Positions 1 to 8,283 of a stretch of 64,000 bases of DNA are shown here, piece after piece. The stretch covers positions 124,001-188,000 of the forward strand of contig NZ_CP026310.1 of the NCBI RefSeq assembly GCF_002906575.1, written 5' to 3'. Position numbers and translations under genes: made by a program. Under the pieces are notes generated by a model, which did not search any database, had not been told where the DNA came from, and saw nothing but the letters and a program-made list of their open reading frames with translations. Origin of the DNA: Salinigranum rubrum (GTDB lineage Archaea; Halobacteriota; Halobacteria; Halobacteriales; Haloferacaceae). Positions within the stretch are counted from its first letter, which is position 1; every line of letters begins with the position of its first letter.

Positions 1-152
1 GCGTAGAGGACTTGCGTGTACTCGTCGAACTCCACCCTCCCATCGACTCGCGAGCGCAACTCGCTCGCCAGTTCGCGGTACTCCGCGACGTCCGGGCGAG
101 GCTGGTCCAACTCTGTGGCAGACCAAGTAGCTGCGCCGTCTTCGATAGTCAT
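1..152 (-). CDS. FAD-linked oxidase, N-terminal fragment (runs off window)
   Basis: Only the first 50 or so codons are present; the gene continues beyond base 1. The visible peptide starts MTIEDGAATW and ends in VEFDEYTQVLYA, which resembles the segment just before the FAD-binding PCMH domain of haloarchaeal glycolate/D-lactate dehydrogenase-type proteins. Those flavoproteins oxidise 2-hydroxy acids. The start codon is the ATG whose complement ends at 152. A neighbouring malate synthase would be consistent with glyoxylate/2-hydroxyacid metabolism, but this is inference. The assignment rests on one short motif, so confidence is moderate. Confidence 0.5.
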   Translation of the reverse strand, partial: MTIEDGAATWSATELDQPRPDVAEYRELASELRSRVDGRVEFDEYTQVLY

Positions 153-255
153 GAATCTTTCTCGTATTCGACAATAAATAAACATTGTGTTGGGGAGGCA
201 CACGCGACGTGCTGATATCCCACACATATTTCACGCGCCATCTCTGACATGGGAT

Positions 256-636
256 ATGTCCGACGCAACGATACTGCACATGTGTCTGAACGTGGCAGAC
301 GCCGCGGAGTCGATCGCGTTCTACGAGCAGTTCGGATTCTCCGAGTCGTGGCAGTTCACCACGGCGGACGACGAGACGACGAACTACTACGTGGCCGACG
401 GGAGCGGCGTCGAACTCCAACTGTCCGAGACCAAGAACGAGACGGAGTTCGAGATGGGTACCGGGTGGGACCACCTCGCCCTCGGCGTCGAGGACGTGGA
501 CGAGACGGTCGAACGGATCGACCACTACGGGGTCGAGAAAGAACCCGGTCCCCAACCGGAGGCGGGAGCGTACACCGCGTTCGTGGAGGACCCGGATGGC
601 CACCTCGTCGAACTCATCGAACCGCTCGACGACTGA
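256..636 (+). CDS. VOC (glyoxalase/bleomycin-resistance) family protein, 126 aa
   Basis: Small vicinal-oxygen-chelate metalloprotein, the fold of glyoxalase I and related lyases and dioxygenases. The pattern of four metal-ligand positions is visible: His8 in ILHMC, Glu53 in VELQL, His73 in WDHLALG and Glu119 in GHLVELIEP. The ending EDPDGHLVELIEP is typical of lactoylglutathione-lyase-like proteins. An in-frame upstream start at 187 would add 23 residues without family character, so I start at MSDATI. It could act as a glyoxalase or a small-molecule binding or resistance protein; the substrate cannot be read from the sequence. It lies between the FAD oxidase fragment and the convergent malate synthase gene. 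Confidence 0.8.
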   Translation: MSDATILHMCLNVADAAESIAFYEQFGFSESWQFTTADDETTNYYVADGSGVELQLSETKNETEFEMGTGWDHLALGVEDVDETVERIDHYGVEKEPGPQPEAGAYTAFVEDPDGHLVELIEPLDD

Positions 637-729
637 ACAGGCCCGCTACCCCCGTCGGAATCCCGTAACGCGGGAACATCCCGTCTCGCTGGCTTCGAGG
701 AGAGACGGAGACGCTCCCTGTAACGCCGC

Positions 730-2034
730 TCAGTTACCGACGTCGGTCGCGCGTTCGACGACGTCCGATCCGTACATCTCCGCGAGTTCGTTGTGCTGGT
801 CGGGACGGTGCTCGTAGACGTCTTGGAACAGCGTGATCGGTGTCTGCGCCGCCTGATAGGTGGCTTCGTCCCACATCCGGTCTTTGCGTATTTCGACTTC
901 GATGCCGTCGATGACTATCGTCGTCGACTGCGTCATGGCGATAGCGCCCTTCCCGGCCTCCTTGGCCGCCTCGAACTCCTCCATCGAGTCCACGATGTCG
1001 TCCATGCTGGGGACGTACGCAGTCATGTCCAGCAGCGTCTCGCGGAGTTCGTCGTCGTCGAGTTCGTCTTCGTCGCTCCCGACGCGGAGGGTGTAGCCGT
1101 CGCCCGTCTCTTCGAGAGAGACGTCGTCCCCGTCGTAGACCTGCCGCCCGTCTTCCTCGACGAGTTCGACCGATCTGTTATCGACTTCGAGGAGCCAACT
1201 CCCCGTCTTCGGCGGGAGCGGTGCCGTGTTGGCTTCGACCACCTGACCGGGCGTGAGCGACCAGATGCCGAGCATCCCCTTGGCTTGGTTGTCCCGCATC
1301 CGTTCGTGGTAGCCTTCGACGTCGCGGATGTCGTCGTAGGGACCGTCGACGGCGATGAGACCGGCCGCACTCGCGCCTCGCGAGGTGTTGTGGCGGAGTT
1401 CCGGCCACGCCGGGAGTTCACCGGTCGGCGTCATCGCGCGCATGTCCTTCGTGTAGTCGACTTCGCCGTCGACGAGGAGGAACAGGCGTTCGAGGTTGTT
1501 CGAGGGCTTGCCCATCTCCTCGCGGAGGTCGCCCATCGCCAACTCGGCTTCCCCGCTCTCGACGATGACTGACATCGAGAGACTGCCTTCTTCGAGACCG
1601 TATTCGTTCTCGACGATGGTGAAGAACTCGTCGGCCTTCTTCCAGTCGTCGATGTCGCCGACTTCGGGGATGACGAAGCCGTCGATGTGTTGGATCGCTC
1701 CCTTCTCCGGGTCGGCTATCTCCAGCATGTGCTGAAAGCCCTGATAGCGAGTCGCCGGCGACTCGCGGTGCCACACCATCCGCGGGTGAATCTCACCGGG
1801 GAAGTCCGCGCCGTTCTCCGAGACGACGTCGACGATGTTCTGGACACCCTCATCACGCATCGATGGTGCCGTTGCGTCCTCGTTGTCTGGAACCCAGACG
1901 TCGGGCGCGCTCATCCCGCTGAGTTGCGACGCGCTTCGGATCATCTTCGCGGAGTCGTCTTCGCCCTTGACCGCCGTCGGCGAGGTGAAGAACGTTCTGA
2001 CGAACTCTCGTTCGTAGTGCCGTTTAACGCTCAT
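730..2034 (-). CDS. aceB: Malate synthase, haloarchaeal type (434 aa)
   Basis: Condenses glyoxylate with acetyl-CoA to give malate, the second step of the glyoxylate bypass. The sequence has the compact haloarchaeal form of about 430 residues, shorter than bacterial malate synthases A and G. Long stretches read as the family does, for example PDVWVPDNEDATAPSMRDEG near the N-terminus, IVESGEAELAMGDLREEMGK in the middle and HNTSRGASAAGLIAVDGPYD after it. I start at MSVKRHYEREF because a TATA-like CTTTAATC lies about 30 nt upstream, as expected for a leaderless transcript; an in-frame start at 2055 would fall inside that spacing. Isocitrate lyase is not in the window. A divergent IclR gene shares the upstream region and may control it, as IclR does for aceBAK in enteric bacteria. 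Confidence 0.93.
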   Translation of the reverse strand: MSVKRHYEREFVRTFFTSPTAVKGEDDSAKMIRSASQLSGMSAPDVWVPDNEDATAPSMRDEGVQNIVDVVSENGADFPGEIHPRMVWHRESPATRYQGFQHMLEIADPEKGAIQHIDGFVIPEVGDIDDWKKADEFFTIVENEYGLEEGSLSMSVIVESGEAELAMGDLREEMGKPSNNLERLFLLVDGEVDYTKDMRAMTPTGELPAWPELRHNTSRGASAAGLIAVDGPYDDIRDVEGYHERMRDNQAKGMLGIWSLTPGQVVEANTAPLPPKTGSWLLEVDNRSVELVEEDGRQVYDGDDVSLEETGDGYTLRVGSDEDELDDDELRETLLDMTAYVPSMDDIVDSMEEFEAAKEAGKGAIAMTQSTTIVIDGIEVEIRKDRMWDEATYQAAQTPITLFQDVYEHRPDQHNELAEMYGSDVVERATDVGN

Positions 2035-2464
2035 GTGACGTGTGGTCCACCTCACTCGAGACGATTAAAGATATCGCATGGGGGACGAGCGTGTTTCTGC
2101 CGGAAGAACTGTTCATCTCCGAGCACGTTCGACGTGAGGAAATAGGAAGGGTTGACTAGATAACTATCGGCGGGGAACTGCTAGTCGTCTGACCGCACGA
2201 AGCCCGTACTTATCGATAAATCAGCAGGGAATCGAACGGCGATAGACGGATTTCACCGGATTTTAACGTATTACTGTCGAGTGCGTATACTCATCAGCCA
2301 TGAGGCTCGTTTCCCCATTCCGAACGGATGCGAGGAGGGGTACATCCGCGTGCGGTCGGATCCGCCGAACAGTATCGCCGACAGAATCCACGCACGGGTC
2401 CGAGAGAGGTGGAATCGGATCCCGACGACAACACTTATTCGGTCGGATCAAGATTCGCAAAGTG
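2035..2464. promoter_or_regulatory. Divergent promoter region, malate synthase / IclR gene
   Basis: This 430-nt stretch has no gene I can support. A TATA-like CTTTAATC (minus strand, about 2063-2071) sits about 30 nt before the malate synthase ATG. CACTTATTC (plus, about 2428-2437) sits about 30 nt before the IclR ATG at 2465. Both spacings suggest leaderless messages. An open frame running into the IclR gene from 2300 is an upstream extension without family signal. Confidence 0.5.
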
Positions 2465-3229
2465 ATGAGAAAGGCAAAGACGGACTCGGTCCGAGCGACC
2501 GAGACTTCGTTGGCGGTGCTCTCGGGGATAGAGGCGCGTGACGGCGGGGCGACGCTCTCGGAACTGGCGGCGGATCTCGATTTCGCGAAGAGCACGATCT
2601 ACAAACACCTCAACACGCTGGAAGAGGGTGGATTCGTCGTCTTCCGCCACGACGAGTACCGCATCGGTCTGCGCTGTCTCGAACTCGGCGGGATCGCACA
2701 GCGCTACGACGGCATCTACGAGGTGGCGAAACCCGAGGTGCGGCGGATGGCGGTCGAGACCGGGGAACTCGCCAACCTGATGGTCGAAGAACGCGGCTAC
2801 GGGATCTACATTCACACGACCAGCGGGGACCGGGCGGTGAGTCTGGACACAAGTCTCGGGAAACGCGTCTATCTCCACCAGACGGCGATCGGTAAGGCAC
2901 TCCTGTCGAGTCTGTCGGACACGCGCGTCGAAGCGATACTCGAGAGGCACGGACTGCCCCAGGAGACGGACAACACGATCACCGACCGAGAGGCGTTGTT
3001 CGACGAACTGGAAGTGATCCGAGAGCGCGGGATCGCCTACGACAAAGAGGAGCGAGTGGACGGAACCGGGTGCGTCGGCGTTCCGATCGAGACCGGTGAC
3101 CGGCGCGAGGCGGCCATCAGTATCACCGCGCCGATCAACCGGATGACGTCGCCCGACGCCGAGAGCGAGATAATTGACACGGTCAAACAGGCGGCGAACG
3201 TCATCGAAGTCAATCTCGTGTACGACTAG
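2465..3229 (+). CDS. IclR-family transcriptional regulator (254 aa)
   Basis: Typical IclR layout. An N-terminal winged helix-turn-helix occupies about residues 10-70 (ATETSLAVLSGIEARDGGAT, then a recognition helix in FAKSTIYKHLNTL). A GAF-like effector-binding domain with HQTAIGKALLSSLS and the ending INRMTSPDAESEI follows. Haloarchaeal IclR proteins usually regulate sugar or organic-acid catabolism. The gene is divergent from malate synthase, so that gene is the most obvious target (inference). The longer frame from 2300 is rejected because the family normally begins just before the helix-turn-helix and a TATA-like box lies 30 nt before 2465. Confidence 0.9.
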   Translation: MRKAKTDSVRATETSLAVLSGIEARDGGATLSELAADLDFAKSTIYKHLNTLEEGGFVVFRHDEYRIGLRCLELGGIAQRYDGIYEVAKPEVRRMAVETGELANLMVEERGYGIYIHTTSGDRAVSLDTSLGKRVYLHQTAIGKALLSSLSDTRVEAILERHGLPQETDNTITDREALFDELEVIRERGIAYDKEERVDGTGCVGVPIETGDRREAAISITAPINRMTSPDAESEIIDTVKQAANVIEVNLVYD

Positions 3230-3424
3230 CCTCTCTGTTCAGACGAGTCCCGACGGGCGTGTTCTGCCGAGTCGCACGAACCGACGACTGACGAGGTCGC
3301 TCCAAGGTCGGTCGACGAGATCAAAGCGTTACAGACGTATGGTCGTAATACCACTGGCGGAGTCGCGTCGAGAACCGGGCCGGTGAACGCCGACCGACGA
3401 ATTCACGTCCGGATTGCCTGAAAC

Positions 3425-3632
3425 GACCGTCTGACGCCAATAAGCCGAAGAACCGTGTCTGTTTCACCGAAAGAAAGTCCCGCGTCAGGCGTTAGACGGC
3501 GAACGTCCTGACGGGCGTCCGCTCCCGCTGCCGACAGTCGAGCGTATCGGTGTCTACCAAGTGTTTAAACAGGTCTGGGAGTACATGCGTCACTAGCTCT
3601 TCGACCTGTTCATTCCTTCACTAGACGGTGCC
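3425..3632 (-). mobile_element. IS6-family transposase remnant, 5' end only
   Basis: Read on the minus strand, one frame gives PDLFKHLVDTDTLDCRQRER followed by TPVRTFAV. This matches the N-terminus of the better-preserved IS6 transposase near 22.3 kb (DLLSHYFAADYEECWERERT, then APIRAFAV). The element end is at 3621-3632 (CTAGACGGTGCC), comparable to the ends at 3930 and 22374. Stops and frameshifts show it is dead. The rest of the transposase is missing, and 3230-3424 holds nothing recognisable. Confidence 0.65.
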
Positions 3633-3929
3633 GCCGTCCACACCGAGTCAGCGTCTCCGGGCAGGTACCGGTCGAGCAATCACACGATTCGCTAGACGAG
3701 GTGAACGGGAATCGACCGATTCAGCGGATTCTCGGTGCGATTTCCTACAGGGATGGCGCCACCCAATGGATGCACGCCGAACATAACGGTGTCTCGCAGA
3801 AAACGAGGTGTAGTCTCAACTTCCCTCGGCCGCGAATTGGTATAGCATCCTCCCGCTGTGAACGGTGGTTTCACGTACGCAGGTGGGGCATTCGACGCGT
3901 AAGGAGGTCTGACATCGTGCCGTTCGCGC
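3633..3929. other. Spacer between two inverted IS6 ends
   Basis: About 300 nt enclosed by the outward ends of two oppositely oriented IS6 remnants. The open frames here overlap on both strands and show no family signal. I see no gene. It may be a host segment once carried between two IS6 copies. Confidence 0.35.
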
Positions 3930-4260
3930 GGCACCGTCCAGTTAGACCAGTTTGAGACGCGAGCCTCAGAAATCTACGATCTCTGAGACCGGCGCAGCCG
4001 ACGTGGTCGCGGACGACGAACCCGCTGATAAAAATGGACGGCGAATGGTCGTGGTTGTATACGGCAATACAGCTGACTCGACGTTGTTGCTCGCTGTCGA
4101 CCGCTTCTACACGTGGGTCGGAAGTCGGGTTCTCGTCGCCCGTGATATTGCATTTATCTTACGCTTCTACCCCGTTCAACGACCGCAGCGAGCGCTCGAT
4201 GAGCGACCGCCAGTCGACGTCGTTGGCGAGACAATCCTTCGGCTTGTTCCAAGTAATCTG
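3930..4260 (+). mobile_element. IS6-family transposase remnant, internally deleted
   Basis: Starts with the element end GGCACCGTCCAGTTAGACCA and then jumps into the middle of the transposase. A decayed copy of the hairpin seen in the other IS6 copies lies at 3963-3999. Scattered frames then give NGEWSWLYTAIQL, FYTWVGSR and QRPQRALDERPP, which correspond to the conserved DDE-transposase pieces NGEWSWLY, FHNSWVGSR and QRPHRALDGRTP. The 5' half of the gene is deleted and several stops interrupt the rest. It is head-to-head with the fragment at 3425-3632. Confidence 0.7.
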
Positions 4261-5079
4261 TCCCGCGGTGTCGCGGGGTCACACTCTTCGTGATATCTGC
4301 GGAGCGAGTCGAGGTCCTACAGGCAAAAACGGTTCTATTCTCTTTCCTGGTCTCATAGCAGATAAGCATGTGCTCACGAGGGTGAAGCCGTTGGTCATCT
4401 CGAACCCTATACTTACAGTTGTATGCGTGTAATCTATGGCCGCACCAAGAAATTACACCTAAACGTAAGTAATTCTCTGCTCTCTCCGTTATCTGACAGC
4501 CTGCTCGACGCTGTAGACTGCAGCGGCGAGTGTAACTTCACGGAGACACTTCAGTCGCGACCGAGCATCGGTCTTCGAGAGTGCTAACGGCGCACTCTCG
4601 TGTTCTCATCGAAGCGGGTGACGACACCGAAGAAGGAGACGAAGCGTTCGTTCACCAGACTGGTCGGGCGTGACGGTGCCGCGGAACTCGATATCGAGGG
4701 CCGAGGGCGATAGACAATCACTTTCACAGTGATTTGATAATAACAATTCGATACAGATCAGTAATCGAACCGATATTTTTCCCACTACATCTATTACTAG
4801 TTCGTATTTCACACGGTATATCCAGAAAAATCTCCTGGAATTTGTCTGCACTGTATCTAATGATAAAATATTGTATTTGGTATAGTCAATAACATCGACT
4901 CGGCGGTCGTTGCGTCCTCGATCGCGAGTGTGGACGGTGGATACGAGTAATCACCCCCGTTCGGAACCTGTTTCGTCCGATTGAGCGTTGATTTTCGGCC
5001 AACGAGTGGTGATATTATCGCCGACTCTCCGGCGTCTCGTTGTATCCGATCGAATCCATATGGAATGAAGATGAATATT
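4261..5079. other. Non-coding stretch, no gene seen
   Basis: About 0.8 kb without a convincing gene. The first half has short GC-rich open frames without family signal; the part after about 4720 is clearly AT-rich. A degenerate copy of the site repeated upstream of the next IclR gene lies at 4878-4891 (TGGTATAGTCAATA). Confidence 0.4.
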
Positions 5080-5344
5080 TGGTATTACCAATACACTCTC
5101 GATATGGGCTTTCGGACTGACACACAGGTCGTGGTACGGTATGGAGAAACCGACGTACGTCGAAAGGGTCGACCGGGATCGGGGGGCCTCGTGTTTACGC
5201 TCGTCTCTGACACTGACACACGACGATCACCGATCCACGCGGAGAACGGGTTCTCGGCGGAGCAGGTGTCTCCTCGGTCCCGACACGGGTTGCGTTATCG
5301 CCCGCCAGACGGCGAGTGGCCCTTTCGATTTGATATTACCAATA
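5080..5344 (+). promoter_or_regulatory. Repeated near-palindromic sites before IclR gene
   Basis: TGGTATTACCA (5080-5090) and TGATATTACCA (5331-5341) are each followed by ATACACT, so 17 of 18 bases of the longer unit match. A weaker copy lies at 4878-4891. The first copy has 5-nt inverted arms around one central base. The second lies 35-45 nt before the GTG start at 5376, overlapping where the TATA box should be. These are plausible operators, perhaps for autoregulation. Confidence 0.5.
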
Positions 5345-5375
5345 CACTTTTGCCGGTTCCCCTCCAAGCGATGCC

Positions 5376-6164
5376 GTGACGAACAATACCAACCCCCGGA
5401 CCATAAAATCCGTCGCTCAGACCACCAACATCATCAAACTCATTCGGGAGCTGCAGGGAGCGACGGTTTCCGAACTGACCGAACGGGTGCCCCTCTCCCA
5501 GCCGTCGGTTCACACCCACCTCGCGACGTTGAAACTGGCGGGGTTCGTCGTTCAAGACGGCCACACGTACGACCTCGGTCCGCAGATGCTCACCCTTGGA
5601 GAGTACGTGCGCAACCGGTCCGATCTCTATCAGGCGTCGAAAGATCAGGTCGAAAAGTTAGCCCGAGAGACGGGCGAATGTGCTCACCTCGGTATCGAGC
5701 ACAACGGCCAGATGTTCTACCCCTACGAGCACTACGGTTCGGAGGCAGTTGGGGCCGAGTACCACGAGAAGAAACGGGAAGGGCCACTTGACCACCTCCA
5801 CTGTACTGGTACTGGAAAGTGTATCTTGGCCTCTATGTCTGACGACGAGGTACATGCCATACTCGACGAGCGGGGGATGACTCAGTACACCCGGAACACG
5901 ATCATCGACCGCGACATCCTGTTCGAGGAGTTAGACGAGGTCCGAGAGCGGGGCCACGCCTACGGTGATCAGGAGTTCATACACGGCATACGGGCGGTCG
6001 GTAAGTCGATTGTCGGACCCGACGGCGATGTCGCCGGGGCGATCGCCGTCACTGGCCCGGTGAGTAGGCTCCAGGGCGAGCGGTTCGAGGAGGAACTGCC
6101 ACAGCAGGTGATCAACGCGGCCAACGTGTGCGAAGTCAACCTCCAGACCGTGACGTACGAGTAA
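5376..6164 (+). CDS. IclR-family transcriptional regulator (262 aa)
   Basis: Winged helix-turn-helix at about residues 10-60 (TTNIIKLIRELQGATVSELT, then QPSVHTHLATLK), followed by an IclR effector domain with HCTGTGKCILASMS and the C-terminal TGPVSRLQGERFEEELPQQV. The start is a GTG at 5376; no ATG exists in frame before the helix-turn-helix, and the ATG at 5371 is out of frame. Repeated near-palindromic sites upstream may be its operators. The next intact genes downstream are a minus-strand small membrane protein and, at 7.0 kb, the binding protein of module A, which is a candidate target. Its ligand is unknown. Confidence 0.9.
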   Translation: MTNNTNPRTIKSVAQTTNIIKLIRELQGATVSELTERVPLSQPSVHTHLATLKLAGFVVQDGHTYDLGPQMLTLGEYVRNRSDLYQASKDQVEKLARETGECAHLGIEHNGQMFYPYEHYGSEAVGAEYHEKKREGPLDHLHCTGTGKCILASMSDDEVHAILDERGMTQYTRNTIIDRDILFEELDEVRERGHAYGDQEFIHGIRAVGKSIVGPDGDVAGAIAVTGPVSRLQGERFEEELPQQVINAANVCEVNLQTVTYE

Positions 6165-6176
6165 GTGTCCGCTCCT

Positions 6177-6510
6177 CTCGGTGGCGTGGATCCACAGCTG
6201 TTTGGTGTCGCTCCACTCGACCAGTGAGCTTTCGGCCGTCAGCCCTTCCTCACACCGCAACCGGGTCGGTTCGGTGTCGAACCGTTCGGCGAGCACGTTC
6301 CCACCTTCCGTCTAATCGCTCCTTGGTTCACCCTCGACGAGGAGCGGCTTTTCGAGACGGAGGGAGAGCCAGACGATTGTGACGACGTCGTCTTCTCCGA
6401 CGTAGTCCCCCTCGTCCATGACCTCTCGGAGACGCTCCTCGGGAAGATTCGTCGATGCCGGCGACGACCTCCGGGAGGTCATTCACGGGACCACGATCGG
6501 CCACTGTCAC
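6177..6510 (-). pseudogene. MoxR/CoxD-like AAA ATPase fragment, inactivated
   Basis: After an N-terminal piece in one frame, a second frame gives LPEERLREVMDEGDYVGEDD and then VTIVWLSLRLEKPLLVEGEP. It continues through a stop to NVLAERFDTEPTRLRCEEGL and SSLVEWSDTKQLWIHATER. This is the start of a MoxR-type AAA ATPase of the CoxD branch, where EGEPGSGKT is the Walker A motif. Here that motif reads EGEPRSD-stop-T, so the catalytic lysine codon has become TAG. A frameshift lies just upstream and the gene is cut off near 6177 beside the IclR gene. Such ATPases help mature molybdenum hydroxylases; one lies at 15.7-19.4 kb. Confidence 0.65.
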
Positions 6511-6690
6511 CTACGTGTATTCGAAGTACAGACCCAACAGGACACCGAGAACGCTGCCGGCTGCTGGGCCCCACGGACCGCCCAACGTCGAGACGTCTCC
6601 CACCGATATCGCCGCTTGACCGACGATGAGTCCGAAGACGAGGCCGAAACTACCGAGGATGAGCGGCCAACCGAGGAGGCGCGATGTCAT
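6511..6690 (-). CDS. Small membrane protein, 59 aa
   Basis: Short frame starting MTSRLLGWPLILG and ending VLGVLLGLYFEYT. Two hydrophobic segments are separated by a Gly/Pro-rich turn with STLGGPWGPAAG, so a two-helix membrane protein is likely. The start is supported by a TATA-like CTTATTTT on the minus strand (6715-6722) about 29 nt upstream, the spacing of a leaderless haloarchaeal gene. I do not recognise the family. The dead MoxR fragment follows immediately downstream, so the two may once have been one unit. Confidence 0.6.
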   Translation of the reverse strand: MTSRLLGWPLILGSFGLVFGLIVGQAAISVGDVSTLGGPWGPAAGSVLGVLLGLYFEYT

Positions 6691-6923
6691 GCGTAGTCAA
6701 CTATTCGTACGGCGAAAATAAGTGTAGCGGCGATTCCGGACGAGCCGCGAGGAACGGTGTGTAGGACGGTTGCATCGGTTTCACGCCGTTCGAGCCGTCG
6801 AACTGGACTGGAGAACCCAAGTTTCACTCTCGTGCTGGCGACTGGTCGGACACGCGTACGAGAGAAGCCGAAACTACCCGGCGGCCATCAGGATACTGTT
6901 CACCTCCCAACCGTGATTTTACG

Positions 6924-6966
6924 AACTATTAAATAGTTGAACGCCAAGATTCGTCACATATATAAT
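6924..6966 (+). promoter_or_regulatory. Palindrome plus TATA box before the binding-protein gene
   Basis: AACTATTAAATAGTT at 6924-6938 has perfect 7-nt arms around one A. About 20 nt further on, TATATAAT (6959-6966) gives a likely start of transcription near 6990, just before the ATG at 7000. The palindrome lies directly upstream of the core promoter, where an activator would bind. Confidence 0.5.
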
Positions 6967-6999
6967 GTTGTGTGTATACATCCCGGCAGGGTAATCCCC

Positions 7000-8283
7000 A
7001 TGGTAAATGATAGCAATCGAACTGCGCGGACCGACCGTAGCGTAAACCGGCGAACGTTCCTGAAGACCACCGGCGTGGGTGTCGCCGGAATCGGTCTCGC
7101 GGGATGTACAGGCAGCGATGGTGGCAATGGTGGGAGCGGTGGTAGTAATGGCGGCAATGGTGGAGACGGTGGTAGCGATGGCGGCGGTGGTAGCGGTGGT
7201 GGCGGTGGTGGCGATGGTGGCGACGGAGGAGGCAGCAACGGTGAATCGACGGGCGGCGGTAGTAACTTCCCCGACGAGGTGACGATTACCTACCCACCGA
7301 CGGGATGGTGGGCGGTTCTCGGGGACATCATGGAAAACGAGGACCTGATACAGAAGTACAAGGACGAACACGGTGTCGATACCACGTTCAACGACGAGCG
7401 AACGTGGGACGACGTGCCGCTGTTCTCCTCCGGCCAGGCCCAAATCGCCCAGTTCGGTTCGCTCGAAGCGAGTCGACTCGGGCCGAACGAGGACATCCCG
7501 ATCACCGTCTTCGGCAAAGTCGTCCCGCAGGCCGCCGAACTGGTGGTCGCGGGCGGCGGCGACTACGACCCCGACAACACGGGAAGCGTGGAAGCCTCCA
7601 TCGACGCCCTCGCCGAGTCGGGCGAACCGTTCGGTATCGACGGGTGGGGGTCCGGTTCGACGCTCGGTGTGCAGATCACCATCGAGGAGAACTACGACTA
7701 CACCTTCCAGCAGGAGGATGCCGACTTCAACATCGTCACCGCGGACTACTTCGCGATGTGTCAACTGGTCGTGGAGGGCGAACTGGCCGCCGGTCTCTCC
7801 TCCCCGATGCTCGGCGGCGCACCGTTCTATTCGACCTCCCCACCCGAGGCAGTACCGCTGTTCCACTTCGGCGAATCGCTGAGCGAACTCGGCTTCGGTC
7901 AAGTCCCGCTCGAAAACCAGGTGACTCGAACGGAGTACTTCGAGGAGAACACCGAGGTCTGTCAGGTGTACCACGACGCGATGCGCGAGGCGATGAAACT
8001 CTTCCACGAGGACCCGGTCGGGATCGTCACGCAGAGCGACGCGATGATCGAGGCCCTCGGCGTCGCAAACGAACAGGAGGCGACCTTCGCGACGGAGTAC
8101 GAAATCCTCCTCGAGAACAACACGAACGACCTCGAACCGCCCGAGATGCCGTCCGTGTACGAGGAGTACGCGCTCGACGACGAGTGGATCCAGACCGACC
8201 GGAACGCGCTCGACCGGTTCGTGGAGATCGGCCAGACGAACGAGAACTGGGCCGAATACATCACCTACGAGTCGATGGCCTAA
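7000..8283 (+). CDS. NitT/TauT-type ABC transporter substrate-binding lipoprotein (427 aa)
   Basis: Extracellular solute-binding protein. The N-terminus has a twin-arginine signal (RRTFLK, residues 17-22) and a lipobox LAGC ending at Cys36, so it should be exported folded by Tat and lipid-anchored. A Gly/Ser/Asp-rich linker of about 50 residues follows, then an NMT1/SsuA-like domain (DEVTITYPPTGWWAVLGDIM, then SSGQAQIAQFGSL). I start at ATG 7000; the in-frame ATG at 6937 would add residues upstream of a normal Tat signal and ignores the promoter at 6959-6966. Matching permeases and ATPase lie at 13.1-15.5 kb on the same strand, with unrelated genes between, so the link is inference. Substrates of this class include taurine, nitrate, aromatic acids and pyrimidines. 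Confidence 0.85.
   Translation: MVNDSNRTARTDRSVNRRTFLKTTGVGVAGIGLAGCTGSDGGNGGSGGSNGGNGGDGGSDGGGGSGGGGGGDGGDGGGSNGESTGGGSNFPDEVTITYPPTGWWAVLGDIMENEDLIQKYKDEHGVDTTFNDERTWDDVPLFSSGQAQIAQFGSLEASRLGPNEDIPITVFGKVVPQAAELVVAGGGDYDPDNTGSVEASIDALAESGEPFGIDGWGSGSTLGVQITIEENYDYTFQQEDADFNIVTADYFAMCQLVVEGELAAGLSSPMLGGAPFYSTSPPEAVPLFHFGESLSELGFGQVPLENQVTRTEYFEENTEVCQVYHDAMREAMKLFHEDPVGIVTQSDAMIEALGVANEQEATFATEYEILLENNTNDLEPPEMPSVYEEYALDDEWIQTDRNALDRFVEIGQTNENWAEYITYESMA

Noticed and set aside
4490-4700. Possible second transposase remnant between the IS6 relic and the IclR gene
   Set aside because: Plus-strand pieces such as LLDAVDCSGECN look protein-like but are too short and broken to assign.
6937-6999. 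Upstream start for the binding protein at 6937
   Set aside because: It would put 21 residues before a normal Tat signal and lies upstream of the TATA box at 6959-6966.
7079-7282. Gly-rich repeat tract of the binding protein as a tandem repeat of special interest
   Set aside because: Gly/Ser/Asp-rich linkers after the lipobox are usual in haloarchaeal lipoproteins.
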